A DNA stretch of 64,000 nucleotides from Sympetrum striolatum (lineage: Eukaryota; Arthropoda; Insecta; Odonata; Libellulidae). Position 1 is the first letter of the stretch. Each line of letters starts with the position of its first letter. Below are positions 1-11,576 of the stretch, in pieces. The stretch covers positions 86,447,152-86,511,151 of the forward strand of contig OX388350.1 in assembly GCA_947579665.1 (NCBI GenBank), given 5' to 3'. Made by a program: the position numbers and the translations under genes. The notes beneath the pieces were generated by a model that was not told where the DNA came from, did no database searches, and was given only the letters and a program-made list of their open reading frames with translations.

Positions 1-89
1 AATTACGTAACGCCGTTTGGAGGGAGGGTCCGGCGTTACGAGGGGATGGTCGAAAACTGGAGAATTTTGCGTTACGTTATTTGTACACC

Positions 90-1870
90 CCTTACTGTAC
101 GGGGAAATGCTTGGGTTCAACTATCGCATTGGTCGTCAGGTTGTTGAAAACCACAAACATATTGGAATATTTACGCGTATTTGGTCCGAATTCTCAAAAT
201 TTTGACTCTAAAACACTATTTCGCAATCAAAATAAGAATCTTTATTTAATTTCCTTTAATTTAGAGTTTGTCTCAACTCTGCACGACTACTCCTTCTAAT
301 TTAATTCCTCGAAAGAAATAAAGCCTGCAACCGAAGAAAGTGAAACTTAAATGCATTTTTATGGAAATCTATCTGAGGGATCTTGGTTCGAAACCAGCGA
401 AATCATCGAATAAAAATACGACTGTATTTTCTTTCTGATCCCATAGAATACGTAAGCAAATTTGATGGAAATCGGGAAAACGGTGTGGACTTCAATCCAA
501 GACTAAAACACAAACACAAAGATTTTCTACTTTATATATATAGTACAAGACATATAACTTTCCTCATCAGTGAGCTTGTAATCTTCCCTTCCTGACTATA
601 ATTACGCACCTGCAATTGCTAGTTACCTTCTCACAGAAAATTTCTCGTTATCCATGTAAACTTTCGTCCTATTTAATCATCAGCTTTTTGGGCCTCGAGT
701 ATTTTTTCGTGATAACACATCGGATTCAACAATGGGATCGGTCGTCAGGGGGATGAGTTGTTTATAATCTCGAATTTTCACAAAATGTTCGTATACTTCA
801 CCGATATTTTCGCAAATTTGAATCGAAAGTAAGATTCCACGAACCAAATAAGAATCTTTATTGGATTTTCTTTCTTTCGGTGTTTGTCTCGTTGACGTGC
901 GACTATTTCTTCTAATTGAATTTTGCAAAAGAAATAAACCCTGCATGCGATGAAAATGAGTTTCACCTGTATTCTTTATGGAAAACTATCTGAGCGATCT
1001 GAGTTCGAACCCCGTAAAATTGTGGAATAAGAAGACGACTTTGATCGGTCGTTAGATTTAAAGATTATATTTTTGAATAATCCACGTTCTAATCATTAAA
1101 TGTAAAGTAATTTCAAAATGAGATAAAATTGTATGTCTCCATTTATTAATTGATTTTAAATCCCGCCCAGCATCCCTGCAGTCCAACGCATCTCGAACCA
1201 TCATTTACTCTGTCAGCATTCGAGAACGCCCTCTGAGTAGGACAACGCTTCTGGGCAGCCGACATCTTGCAATCCAAATGCATCCCCGCTTCTAATAGAC
1301 GAGACCCCTCCCCTCCTCCCCACTCCCTCCTTCCCCTCCTCCCCACTCCATCCTTCCCCTCCTCCCCACTCCCTCCTTCCCCTCCTCCACACTCCCTCCT
1401 TCCCCTTCTCCCCACTCCCTTCTTCCCCTTCCCTTCGCCGTAACCATTCCCAATGTATTGCTATGGAGAAATGCTCGGATTTAATTATCGCCACAGGTTG
1501 TCAACTGCCTCAATATTGAATAAAAGGTCCGTTTTAACTGTCAAAATCCTCGCAATTTGCAAGTTAGAACGATATTCCACTCATAAATAAGGAACTCTCT
1601 TTAACAATCTTTCTATCGGTGCTAGTCTCGATCTCCTAAAGTCATTAATTCTAATTTTAAAGTGCGATATAACTAGATCCTGCAAACACCAAAATGTACA
1701 GAACCTGTACATTTTGTGGGAGTCTTAAAAACACTTTTAAACGCTGTCTCTTTTGAGTGTCATTCCCAAGAAGGGAGCTTCTGATAGCCTCTGTTGCAGG
1801 TTCCTGTATAGATTTACGACAGAAGGCTTTTCGATGCTCTCTTATGGAGAAACTATCAATCCAACTGAAG
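90..1870. repeat. Complex tandem repeat, ~620-bp period, three diverged copies
   Basis: Three blocks align: about 100-360, 700-980 and 1465-1740. Shared landmarks in order are GGTCGTCAGG near the start, AATAAGAATCTTTATT (220-250 and 848-865; weaker in block three), a GTTTGTCTC stretch, and TTCTAATT followed by GAAATAAA.CCTGCA. Blocks one and two are each followed by TATGGAAA.CTATCTGAG and then a tRNA B-box-like GTTCGAA (about 388 and 993); related TATGGAGAAA motifs recur near 1460 and 1845. Divergence is high, so the array is old. No open frame is conserved between copies, which argues against coding. Found by eye; the exact period is approximate. Confidence 0.55.
1305..1436. repeat. 23-bp polypyrimidine minisatellite
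   Basis: About 5.5 tandem copies of a pyrimidine-only unit close to CCCACTCCCTCCTTCCCCTC plus CTC. The complementary strand is rich in GGGG and GGG runs. It is locally very GC-rich inside an AT-rich region. Long glycine/arginine/glutamate frames read through it on the minus strand are repeat translation artefacts, not genes. Confidence 0.85.
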
Positions 1871-2538
1871 TTTGGCTCTTCGTCGTATTGAAATACGTTG
1901 CCTCTGCAGGAGGCTATTCCTCCAATAAGTTCGCCGGTTGAGAGTGGTTATATATCGGATCATAATTTCCAAGTGCGTTGTCTGATGATTCGAAAGGGCG
2001 GAAGGGTTAACCATGACGACGCAGGGAACAACAACGATAGAAAAAACAAAGGAGGAGCGACAGGTTAAGCGAATGAGAAACAGTTGAACACTGAGTTCCG
2101 TCATTGAAAGGTGTTTGTTGGAAAACAAAAGAACAACGGTAGTGGAGTTTTTAAAGCCCGAGTAATTGGGTGGGGGGAGAGGTGTTGAAGGGAAGGCGGT
2201 GGCCCTTTAAAGTAAACAAAAGAGTAACGACATTTTAAAATCGATCAAAACAGATGAATTATGAATATGTTTGCGTTTTCTCTGACGACGTACATTTAAA
2301 GACAGTGTGGAAAACAGAAGAATAACGATGAAATGATCGAAATGGAAAACAAATGAATCGTGAAAAGTTATTATTGTCGTAGATATGACGTTGAAGAAGG
2401 TAATTATAGACGAAATATATAAAATTAGTCGATATTAAATTTCTATATAATAAAAAAAATTCGAATGTTAATAAATTAAATATTATTCATTTATTTAAAT
2501 AAATATTTATGATATAATTATAATGTAAATGTTTGCAG

Positions 2539-2933
2539 ATAAATAAATAATAAATAAATAATAAATAAATAATAAATAAATAATAAATAAATAATAAATA
2601 AATAATAAATAAATAATAAATAAATAATAAATAAATAATAAATAAATAATAAATAAATAATAAATAAATAATAAATAAATAATAAATAAATAATAAATAA
2701 ATAATAAATAAATAATAAATAAATAATAAATAAATAATAAATAAATAATAATTAAATAATAATTAAATAATAAATAATAAATAAATAAATAATAAATAAA
2801 TAATAAATTAAGAATAAATAAATAATAAATTAATAAAAAATAAATAATAAATAAATAATAAATAAATAATAAATAAATAATAAATAAATAATAAATAAAT
2901 AATAAATAAATAATAAATAAATAATAAATAAAT
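2539..2933. repeat. 11-bp AT minisatellite
   Basis: Long run of the unit AATAAATAAAT, roughly 35 copies, with degenerate units between about 2745 and 2840. The flanks (2400-2530) are also A/T only but not periodic. The poly-tyrosine/leucine frame read on the minus strand is an artefact of the repeat. Confidence 0.9.
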
Positions 2934-3639
2934 ATACGATGTTAAATCACAATATGCCATAAATAAATTGTTATTTATCATAATGAGCGAATAAATTTTC
3001 ACAAAGTGGATTTATCATAATTTAATTTTTAAATAGAGTTCTTATTGCGTTATTTAAGTGTAGGCAATATATGATGCATACAGAAAGTATTAGAAACGAA
3101 AGGAATTAAATAAGAGAGATAAAACAAAGGAGCTTTATTTATAAGTCTATGTGCCGGTTTAAGTTAAACCGATAATTGCCGTATTCATGGAATAATTAAA
3201 TATTTACTTCGATCGATTTTTAACATTTACGCGCTTAAATTGTAAAATTAAGTTTCATGAGGATACAAAAATATCGGAGATGTAATACATTGCATTGTGC
3301 GGAATTTTAGTATATATTTTGTTGTGTCCCCAAATAACGAAATGAGATTATTACTAGATGAGTGTCGTTGAGTTAATTGTAATGAATTAAGAGAATGCAA
3401 AACTGGAATTGGAAGCAAAGAGATGAAAATTTCAAAAGAATGACCTCGGTGAGATCCATTGGAATTTTGTGAGAAAGAGTGGAATTTGAAGAAATAAATA
3501 AATTGAAAATATCGGTTGTAATAATTCTAAAATGGTTTACATCAATGTGATTGAGTGAACATACGCAAAGAAGGGAGATTAAGGTTTCCGTCATTTGGTA
3601 CACGCCAAGGTTTTCAAAATAAGCAACACAAAAGAAATT

Positions 3640-3725
3640 ACCGTAATTTTCCGTATATATATAGTACGCATTTTTTCCACGAAAATACGTCAAAAAAGTA
3701 GGGTGCGTATAATACATGGTTACAA
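3640..3725. mobile_element. Fragment of a pogo/Tigger-type MITE
   Basis: The sequence TTACCGTAATTTTCCGTATA, then TATAGTACGCA, and later GGTGCGTATAATAC resembles the terminal region of pogo/Tigger-type elements, whose ends carry CCGTATTTTCC and TGCGTA.TATA motifs. Only one end is visible. Assignment is by motif resemblance. A 153-residue minus-strand frame crosses it (3373-3834) but its middle is this repeat, so I do not treat it as a gene. Confidence 0.35.
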
Positions 3726-4019
3726 ACGTCATCCTTTTATTCGGGCTGCAGAAGACATTTGAAGTAAATAACTCAACATACATACCTATATGTATTCTGA
3801 TTTCATGTTTATTCTGAAAAGAACACTGCTGCATGAAATTATTAAATTGAAATTCAGGGGGGAAGAACCTGTTACTGATAGATGGTCACATTGAGAAATC
3901 AAAGGCAAGAGCAAAGCCATCCATTAGCAGCATTCCATGCTTGCGCGGTGATCTGAGGTGAGCTGAACGGTCCGGCAGATGACCATACGCGAAAATAGAA
4001 AGTTTCAGTCTGAAACGGA

Positions 4020-4122
4020 TTAAATGTATTTACATTGATTTCAACGGGAGAAATAGTCTCGGTCTACGACCAATTCGGTTCACGACCAAGAACAGATTAA
4101 GTTTGTGAACCGAGGTTCCACT
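4020..4122. mobile_element. Tigger/pogo-like terminal fragment
   Basis: Ends with GTGAACCGAGGTTCCACTGT, matching the CAGTGGAACCTCGGTT-type terminal inverted repeat of pogo/Tigger elements read in reverse. It is preceded by two short related segments (CGGTCTACGACC and CGGTTCACGACC). No second terminus is seen, so it is a fragment. Confidence 0.5.
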
Positions 4123-4826
4123 GTCATTGCTCGTTGGTCCTGAAATACAGGCAATTCAAGATGCTATTGTGTGTAATTCGGTTGCATAAGATTGAGGCAA
4201 AAGAATATATGAAGAATTTAGATTTCGAGTTAGGAAAATGCTTACGTTCACTTGGAAAGTTTTCTTTCCTTCTAAATGTACTTTTTTCAGATGAAAAGTT
4301 AATCAACACTCAAAATATTCCCACCATCTTGTCCTTCAAGACTTCCTCTCATTTGGCACGTCAATCAATCAAAACAATCAAACTCTGGCAAAGACAAGAC
4401 AATACTAACGACTTCAGTCGACTTACATCTTACATCAGGAATTTAATTAATCCATCAATGAATGAGATTAAAAATTATAGCAATAAAGTATGAAATGTTT
4501 CAATTCAACGACAAGAAAATTTTGAATACCTCAATTCAAAATCCTTTCGAAGGTTCAAATAAAGTTATTAAACCAAAAGATAAACAGAATGCAAACATAG
4601 CTCCAGAGAATGCCGTTTTTACAAAGCATGAACTAATCATAGGGTATCATATTTCGTGAGCAATTATCCCTCTAAATGTTTACTTACAAGGAGTTTCAAT
4701 TGTATCTGATATTCACCGTTATGTCGGACTCTAATGTTCATTTGAAACAGTCCAATGTATCGAAACATGGCTTCCTAAACAAATGTGTAGCAAATGTGTT
4801 TCGTAAACAGAAATCTTAAGATATAA

Positions 4827-5301
4827 GGGGGCATCCATTAATTACGTGAGGTGATTTTTGCGATGTTTTGACCCCCACAAGTGAAATATCGTGAGATTTG
4901 GCTCAACCCCCTCCTCTAATCTCACGTGAGATTGTTCAAAATGCGTTTTTTCAGTGTAAATATGTTAATATATGCTTCATTATATTGGATTTATTAAAAA
5001 AACGTAATTCATTTAATTATTTTATTTAGGACTATTTGATACTGGTATTTAAGACTACTGGGATCGTAGTCTAAAATCACAATGAAAAAATCGCACAATA
5101 AAATACTGAAATGAGAACTTCTAAAATTGGTGAAAGGAAAATAAACACATTTTACTCAATTTAACCCAGTTATCTCATAATTCTACACAGTTTCTTGCGG
5201 TTAAAAAATTACGTAATCTTTGCGTGAATCTGACCCACGTGAGAGTGAGTGAGATTCGGCTTGAGCCCCCTAAATGCCTCACGTAATTAATGGACGCCCC
5301 C
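4827..5301. mobile_element. 475-bp MITE, family A (copy 1)
   Basis: Terminal inverted repeats: left GGGGGCATCCATTAATTACG then TGAGG; right, read in reverse, GGGGGCGTCCATTAATTACG then TGAGG. It is flanked on both sides by TAA. The interior has no coding frame and includes further CTCACGTGAG-type motifs near both ends. A second family member lies at 51101-51651. The transposase family that moved it cannot be named from the ends alone. Confidence 0.85.
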
Positions 5302-5829
5302 TAAATGAAATATTGGACTCAGGTGTGGTTATCCTTCTGTCAGAGGAGAATCTTTAAGAGAAGAAAGTTCAATGAAAATCAATAATTCGGAAAAAGAGAT
5401 ACTAATCATCAGAAATTGTCTTTCAAATCTATTATGCTGTCGTCAATGAATTTGATAAATTTTCCGACGAACATTGTGGCAAAATGGCCATTATAACTCC
5501 ACAGAATCACGTAGAGAAATGCACAAAAGCGGAACATTCCATACAAACAACACCTTATGTTGCACTGAACCATGAGAGACGTACCGTAGATAAGCTAAGT
5601 CTGTATTGTTTTGTTTAACATTTCAGATCTCTTTTAACCTGCCTTTCTAATGAGAATTCACTAAATGATCCGTAGGTAAAAGAGAAAGCTTTTAAAAGAA
5701 AGAAACCGGCCTTGTAGTTTTCTTCTGTGTACCTGTATACTGTGTATTTATGTTTAAAAATAAATGTAAATCTACCTTTGTGACAAAAAAATCAAATTTT
5801 AGGCCCGTTGCGGGAGACCTAAACATTTT

Positions 5830-6420
5830 TCAATTCGATTAATTGTTTTGGGTAAATTTGTGAACATAGTGACGACTTCTTATCGACTTGAAATTTTTAA
5901 TTTCGAAAAATAGTTTTTCGTGAGGCACCCCAATGTCCAGGATCTTCATTTCAGTATCATAACATTGAACAGAGAGGTACATCGAACACATCTTCTGACT
6001 ACGGTATTTCTTTGAACTTATTAAGTTTAACCTTTGAATTAATCTTATATCGTATAATTTTTCCGATCCCTGTATCATATGAGTAACACTCTCTGTTTTA
6101 TCGTATCAATTCTTTACAAATCGCCTTTCGTTGTACTTTTTCTAAATCCCGAATATGACATTTCCCATACACTCAAACGGTGAGGCCTAACTAACGCTAA
6201 GTAACATCGCTCGCGAACTTTTTCTTTGTTCCTACCGACTATTCTTTAGACGAAGTTTCTTAAGTGCTTTTCCACATATATTTCGGATGTGGGCACTCCA
6301 TGATAGATTATTCGTGAGAGTTACTCCAAGATACATCACCAATTCAACTGTTATTAGGTTTACTCCTCGGAGGCTGTAAGAATAATCGTTTATTATAGCT
6401 TTTCTTTCGAAGGAGGTCAA
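5830..6420 (-). mobile_element. CR1/L2-like retrotransposon fragment (copy 3)
   Basis: Minus-strand 3' portion of the same family as the element at 42.5-43.9 kb. 6075-6415 aligns closely at nucleotide level with 42775-43130, keeping the peptide pieces LGVTLTNNLSWSAHIRNICG and KALKKL but with small deletions, including one that removes part of the RPHLEYAC segment. 5839-6075 is more diverged but still parallels the C-terminal part of the reverse transcriptase (IQR..L...K.R, then K.....NF). The frame is broken, so it is not functional. Confidence 0.75.
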
Positions 6421-6544
6421 AAATAAAAATTAAAATTTGACATCTGAATTCTCTCAATTTCGACTCGAATACGACATTCTACGGCCAAATTAAGAATTCA
6501 ATATTCCACCTATTGGTATTCATCTTGATTGTGTACGACTTTTA

Positions 6545-7140
6545 TTACTGTACGAAATGTACGAAGTATAGAGAAAGTATTGTTTTCATGAAAAAAATCG
6601 ATTTCAATCGATTTCAACGGATATACATGTTTTGGGGTCCCTAGAATACGTTTTGACCATTTTCGGAATGATGTCTGTGTGTATGTGTGTGTGTGATAGT
6701 GGGCGCTCTAACGTGAAAACTATTAATCGTATCAAGACCGAACTTTATATATAGTACTGTGGTATGTGCTGTCAGAGTGGATTAGTTTTTGGAGTACATC
6801 TGTAGACCGGAAGTCGAGTTTTATTCTTCGAAGCAAATTTTCGTTTTTGCAAAATATCTCCATAAATACGATATTAAGGTATATTTAATTTTATAAAAGT
6901 TTACGGAAATATAATTTACTATAACTTTAGTATTAAACATATTTTTGATCACTAATTTTTTAGGAGTTATTCATGAAATACTGATAAACCGGAAGTAGCT
7001 GTTATGTACTTTGTGGGCGCTCTAACATGGAAACCATTCGTTGTATCAACACCAGATTTCATGTATGAGACTGTGGTTGTTGTCGTTAGAGTTGATTAGT
7101 TTTTGGAGTAAATCGGTTAACCGAAAGTTTAGCTTTTCTT
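6545..7140 (+). repeat. Element H, truncated third copy
   Basis: Matches the start and first internal repeat of element H (full copies at 62650-63680 and 36012-37043): TACGAAGTATAGAGAAAGTA, a TTTTGGGGTCCCTAGAA segment, a short TG-rich tract at about 6675, then GTGGGCGCTCTAAC repeated at about 6700 and 7013, about 310 bp apart. The opening hairpin is mutated here (the ACTTTCTC arm is lost). It ends against Penelope-like sequence at about 7140. Confidence 0.75.
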
Positions 7141-7142
7141 AT

Positions 7143-7400
7143 AATATCTTTTCCCCTTTACTTCCCCAATCCTTTCTTCTGTCCCAAAAGCTCTCCCTCC
7201 ACCCAACGTCACTTCCTTTGCTCCAAGTATCGTTTAACCCTTCCTCTCCCCTCCATGGTTTTCCCACACCCCTATCCCACCCTTAACCTTTGCTTGTATA
7301 TATACTCGGTAAAAACAATTTTGTACTACCTGACGATGATGCGACGCATCGAAACCATGGTCGTGTAATAAATCTCATTCTGTGGTATTTGTAAAAGATG
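7143..7400 (+). mobile_element. Penelope-like element 3' end fragment
   Basis: A pyrimidine-rich stretch (CCCTCC/TTCCC), then TATATATACTCGG, then the motif CCTGACGATGATGCGACGCA followed by TCGAAACCATGG and AATAAA. This order (CTGANGATG stem GAAAC ... AATAAA) is a common arthropod 3' signature of Penelope-like retroelements. No reverse transcriptase or GIY-YIG domain is present, so only the terminal part remains. Assignment is by signature, not by protein homology. Confidence 0.5.
7324..7367 (+). ncRNA. Hammerhead-ribozyme-like motif with minimal stem III
   Basis: Core strings are in the right order: CTGACGA (7330-7336), one extra T, stem II GATGC/GCATC with a GAC loop (7338-7350), GAA then A (7351-7354), and TC (7361-7362) as the would-be cleavage site. 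Stem III is ACC/GGT around AT; the segment ACCATGGT is self-complementary, so a dimer could form a longer stem III. Stem I can form from TACTAC (7324-7329) and GTGTA (7363-7367) with one bulged T. Hammerheads with reduced stem III are known from Penelope-like elements. Activity is inferred, not shown. Confidence 0.5.
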
Positions 7401-10400
7401 TTTGTAACCCTGTTATTTTGATAATATATATTGATATTACGTATATAATAAAAGTGGAAATATATATGTAATTCTTGCAATAGCATTTTGATTACATAAT
7501 TGAATCTTTTCCAGATATCCAAAATTTATACATATTATTCGTTCGAAAATCATAAAAAGGCAAATAAAAATATGTTACTTGTCACAAAGCAAACTTTCCC
7601 TTGAAATATGTATTAAGACAAAATGAACAAAACAAATACATGAAATCATTGTTATTAATAAGATATAGCTGATAAGGCTTGTATAATGTACCTGAATGAT
7701 ACAAAATGATTCAAAGCATAATCAGAGATATTAATTTTTATTTGAACTTCATGAAAATATGGACCATATACTGTATCAGAAAGTACAATTATGAATTTAG
7801 GAAATTTGATATAATAGTTAAAAATTAGATTGTATCATTATATTGGTTCCTGCTGCCATATTCTGAGCAATGAACTATTTCCGTTTGTCTTTTGTTACAG
7901 ATAGAGAAAAATGTATCTCTCATTTACTTTTATCAGATTCTTGATAATGGCTGTGATAAAATGAAATCTATTGAGGTATGAGTGAGTGGTCTCTCCTTAT
8001 GGACTGACAAGAAAAGTGTTACTTGTACAATCCTTGTGTTTCCTTTGCTTGGACATGTTCCATTTATAACATTCCACTTCAGTGAGGAAGGCAAGGGCAA
8101 ACTGCCTCACTCCTCATCCTATCTAGTAAACTTTCATTCCTCTGTGCAAGTTCTCGGTAGTTTGTGTCAAAGGGGGTGAGGCAACCTTCCGGCTGAATAC
8201 TTTTCAAACATTTTATTGTTGCGTATAATTAGGTTAGGTTCGGTTTTAAAATGAATTTGTTGGTAATGGAAGTGGACGTGGAATTTTAATTTTAAAGGTT
8301 TTCTCTGAATTCTTGTTGCACTCAAAAAGAATATCAGAGCTTGAATTAATTTTTTGTTGAGAATATTAAGTTTGATTTGAATAATTTTGTATGATTTTGC
8401 TTGATTTGAGTATTTTTTATTATTAAGATAGTGGTAACAGCGCCATTTGTTTTATGTGTTCCCAAGTATGTGTTAGTTGTACACACAGATATCCTTCCTC
8501 TATGGTTGTACAGGTTGTACCCATGATTCCTAAGACAGCAGTTAAAGCTCAGTCACTCACAAGTCGTTATCGTGAATGGTTGTTTGTATTTGTACAAGAA
8601 AATTATCTCTTGTTCAATAAAAACAATTCCGTGCTTAACTATTTTTTTCATTCCACGCACCATACCATTCAACATTTTTGACTTCCTCAACTCATATAAA
8701 CTGTGCTATCTTATCAGAATATGTGAATGGTTTTTGTCAAAATAATTATTGGCGATAAAATGAGAGCATGATCATTTTGTTGATAAAAATTGAATTATAG
8801 AACTTTATTTAAGTTGATTTCAAAATTATTAGAGGCAATTCATGCATGGTATATTAGAAACATTTTTGAAAAATTATATAAATATCCATCAAAATGATTC
8901 AATTATTAAAAACTTAGAATTAAATTTAAATAAGTTCTGCCATTGCTGATGGAGAAAATTTAGCAAGAGTTGATGCTCATGATTTGCAGGTTCATTAAAT
9001 TATTATAGAAATATACGCAGTGATTTTCTGTCCAATTATAAGTAATGGTGCAATGCTAATGGTAGTATGTTCAATTTATCTGTAGGGAAAGGAGGAAACC
9101 TTGATCTCCCTTTGGTTATGTCCCTCCAATATTTCTCAGATGAGCTTCCAAAATTACGAGCAAACGGTTAGCAGCAAAAGGTCTAATTGAAGAATAGAAT
9201 CTGAAAATCTTCTCACCATGAGTATCACAATGTTTAAATATTACTGGTACACATAAAAGTGGGGAAAGGTAGAAGAAAGGATTGTGTTGATCTTATTTGC
9301 AAGTGAGAAGTGCAGAACACAGAGAAAGAGCAGAAAAACCTCTAGAAACCCTCTCTATTTTCACATAACAATGGAAATCATTCCTGAGTCTGCCATCTTG
9401 GACACTATGAGAATAGTTGACCTAAAATGGCAAGGGCGAGTAAGAGATTCATATCATGGAAAACATTAAGAGAAGAGTGCTCCAAATTATCTCCTCATAC
9501 AGACAGCACATTTTCACCACTGGAAATTTGTCCATATATAAATATGAAACTTTGAAGGATAGATGTGGTTCAGATTAAATGATTAATTACTAAAAAAAGT
9601 TATTGCGTAGCAGCGTTGATCCAAGGGAGTGGGATAAAGAGTTGATCCGCAGAGGATTGAATGAGCGTGCACAAAGAAGGGCCAAACTCATTTTAAACCG
9701 TAAAAAGAATGAAATATGTTTAGACTAAACAGCATTATTTCCGGCACTTTTTGTATGGTGATGTCAAAATGCAGCGATTCTACTGTTTTGTTCGTTGAAT
9801 GCAAGGAAAGAAACGTTAGGATGTTGAGGACTACCAAAGCATAACCTCAGCTGCATCCACTTCTGAGCATCGAGAACTAATCTTTTTATTGCTATGGGAT
9901 CATAACATAAGAAGGAGGGAATAACCCAGCTAAAAGTATTTGTTTATCAAACATCACGTTCAAAGCAATATGCACTAAAGAGTGAGTTAAATGGTCAATT
10001 GTAGGTATATGAAAAACAATTCATGTTACACACATACAAAGTATGCCTTCCGATACTGTGTACAGCATTTGATAGAAGATAGTTACGGAAAATCGATATG
10101 GATACTATGGAGGAGAAAATTAGCTCTGCTAATCAGGCATAAATTCAAAAAATGATACGTGATGGTGGTAATAATTTAAAATTGGAAGCTTTTAAAATTA
10201 TTGTGTAAAAATACTAAAAATGTAATGCACTGTTAGTAACAAAAAAATTAGCAGGTGATAAAGGATTGACAAGTGAGATTATACTCAAGTCTCTGAGTTA
10301 TTGAGAATTTCATAAAACATGTCAAACAATACAATTAGAATCGAGAATTTTTTAAACCTACCTTCAAATATTGCCTGAAGCAGAACATCATCCAAAACCC

Positions 10401-11576
10401 CATTTATTAATTGATTTTATACTTCATGTTTGCTGGATAAATTCTTCCAAATTAATTAATTGAGTAACTCCAATTATAAATAATTCTTCGACAGAAGATT
10501 TGCTTTGAAAGAGTATTATTTAGTTTCCTAATCGATTACTCATGAAGGGATATAAAAACGTATGACCTTATACACTAAACTGAACTTTGATGATCAATAG
10601 AATACCTGCAGGAATTTATTTTTGACCTAATGGTGTAGTGAAAGGTTTGTATATAAGGATTCCTTTGGAGCCTTTTCCTAGGGTTGCTTAGCTCCCTAAA
10701 GAAAGAATAAACATGCTTCCACAGAAATATGTGATGTGAGGGCATGTGAAAGATCAAATAAGCACCAGCAAGTAAAAACATAAAAGGAACAGAAAGAATA
10801 AAATAGGGATCATTAGAACGACAATCAAAAAGTAAATATTATATGATAAGAAGACCAATTATTAATAACATAGGTAAGCAAAAATTGGTCAATACAACTC
10901 TGCAAGACAGCTAAACATTAAAAGATTTAAAGAAACGATCACACATTCAAAAATGAAAAACGTGAGCCTTTCAAATGATTGACCAAAGGCTTATGCATCC
11001 ATAGTTTAGGCGTTCGAAAATCCAAAAATCATCTGGGAAAATAAAATAGACATAAGCAACTTTAAAATAGTTTCGAATGTATTGGAAATAGGTATTACCA
11101 AACATATTTCGCTAAAATTAGCGAGTAATCACTAAATTGTCAGCAACGCCCCTTTAATTTAATTAACGAAGAAGCCTAGGTGTGGCCTCCTAGAATAGAT
11201 TTTAAGTAGAAAGTGTATGGTTTTGTATTCGTTATTGTAAGCCAACCACTGAGAAGTACCTTGAACCTTAACTGACGTTCAAACAAAGTAATAAATCTTA
11301 CATTGGAGACTTATTTGCATGTCCGATGGTCGATCCGTCAAAGGTATGAAAACTACAGAACTAGTAAAATATATTTGAAAACACCGCCGATGACGCATGC
11401 ATACCGCAACGAAAGACGAACGATCAGCGTATATTCCAAAGACTTCGAACACGTGAGGAAAAAGGAAGGGCATGTGACCTGAGAATTGCCGATTATATTA
11501 CAAATAATCACAAATAATCGAGTATTGGGCAGTATATGTCTTGTTTTTAAAAATTTTTCATATTTGCGTCATTAAG
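7400..11576. other. Long stretch without a recognisable gene
   Basis: AT-rich sequence. Small frames at 7982-8179, 8454-8681 and 9284-9469 do not resemble families I know. A short segment, 7901-7976, is bounded by TTACAG and GTATGA like an exon, but its 25 codons are not recognisable. If the flavodoxin-like N-terminal half of the MTRR relic downstream survived it should lie here, and I could not find it. One coding-like piece at 9600-9728 is listed separately. Confidence 0.5.
9600..9728 (+). pseudogene. Coding-like fragment, charged helix, unknown family
   Basis: A 42-codon open stretch without an ATG ends in TAA and contains VDPREWDKELIRRGLNERAQ followed by RRAKLILNRKK. The composition, basic and acidic residues in helical spacing, is unlike the surrounding noise and suggests a genuine protein remnant such as an exon or transposase tail. 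I do not recognise the family. No clear splice acceptor precedes it. Confidence is low. Confidence 0.25.

Noticed and set aside
1146..1494. Two minus-strand frames rich in Gly, Arg and Glu
   Set aside because: They are translations of the 23-bp polypyrimidine minisatellite, with no non-repeat domain.
1978..2000. CTGATGATTCGAAAG as a hammerhead core
   Set aside because: There is no room for stem II between the two core halves.
2808..3002. Minus-strand frame of Tyr, Leu, Phe and Ile repeats
   Set aside because: It is read through the 11-bp AT minisatellite.
3373..3834. 153-codon minus-strand frame
   Set aside because: Its centre is a pogo-type MITE fragment, there is no known domain, and chance frames of this length occur in A/T-rich DNA.
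4134..4659. Two overlapping plus-strand frames of 119 and 65 codons
   Set aside because: No recognisable motif, splice logic or homologous copy in the window; kept as unassigned sequence.
7901..7976. Possible exon of the missing FMN domain of MTRR
   Set aside because: It is bounded by TTACAG and GTATGA, but the 25-codon translation has no flavodoxin motif (no phosphate-binding loop or GLGD-like segment).
8083..8100. 17-mer GTGAGGAAGGCAAGGGC shared with about 58133
   Set aside because: The flanks do not align beyond a few bases; probably coincidence or a very old repeat.
8230..8246. TTAGGTTAGG as interstitial insect telomere repeat
   Set aside because: Only two units; expected by chance.
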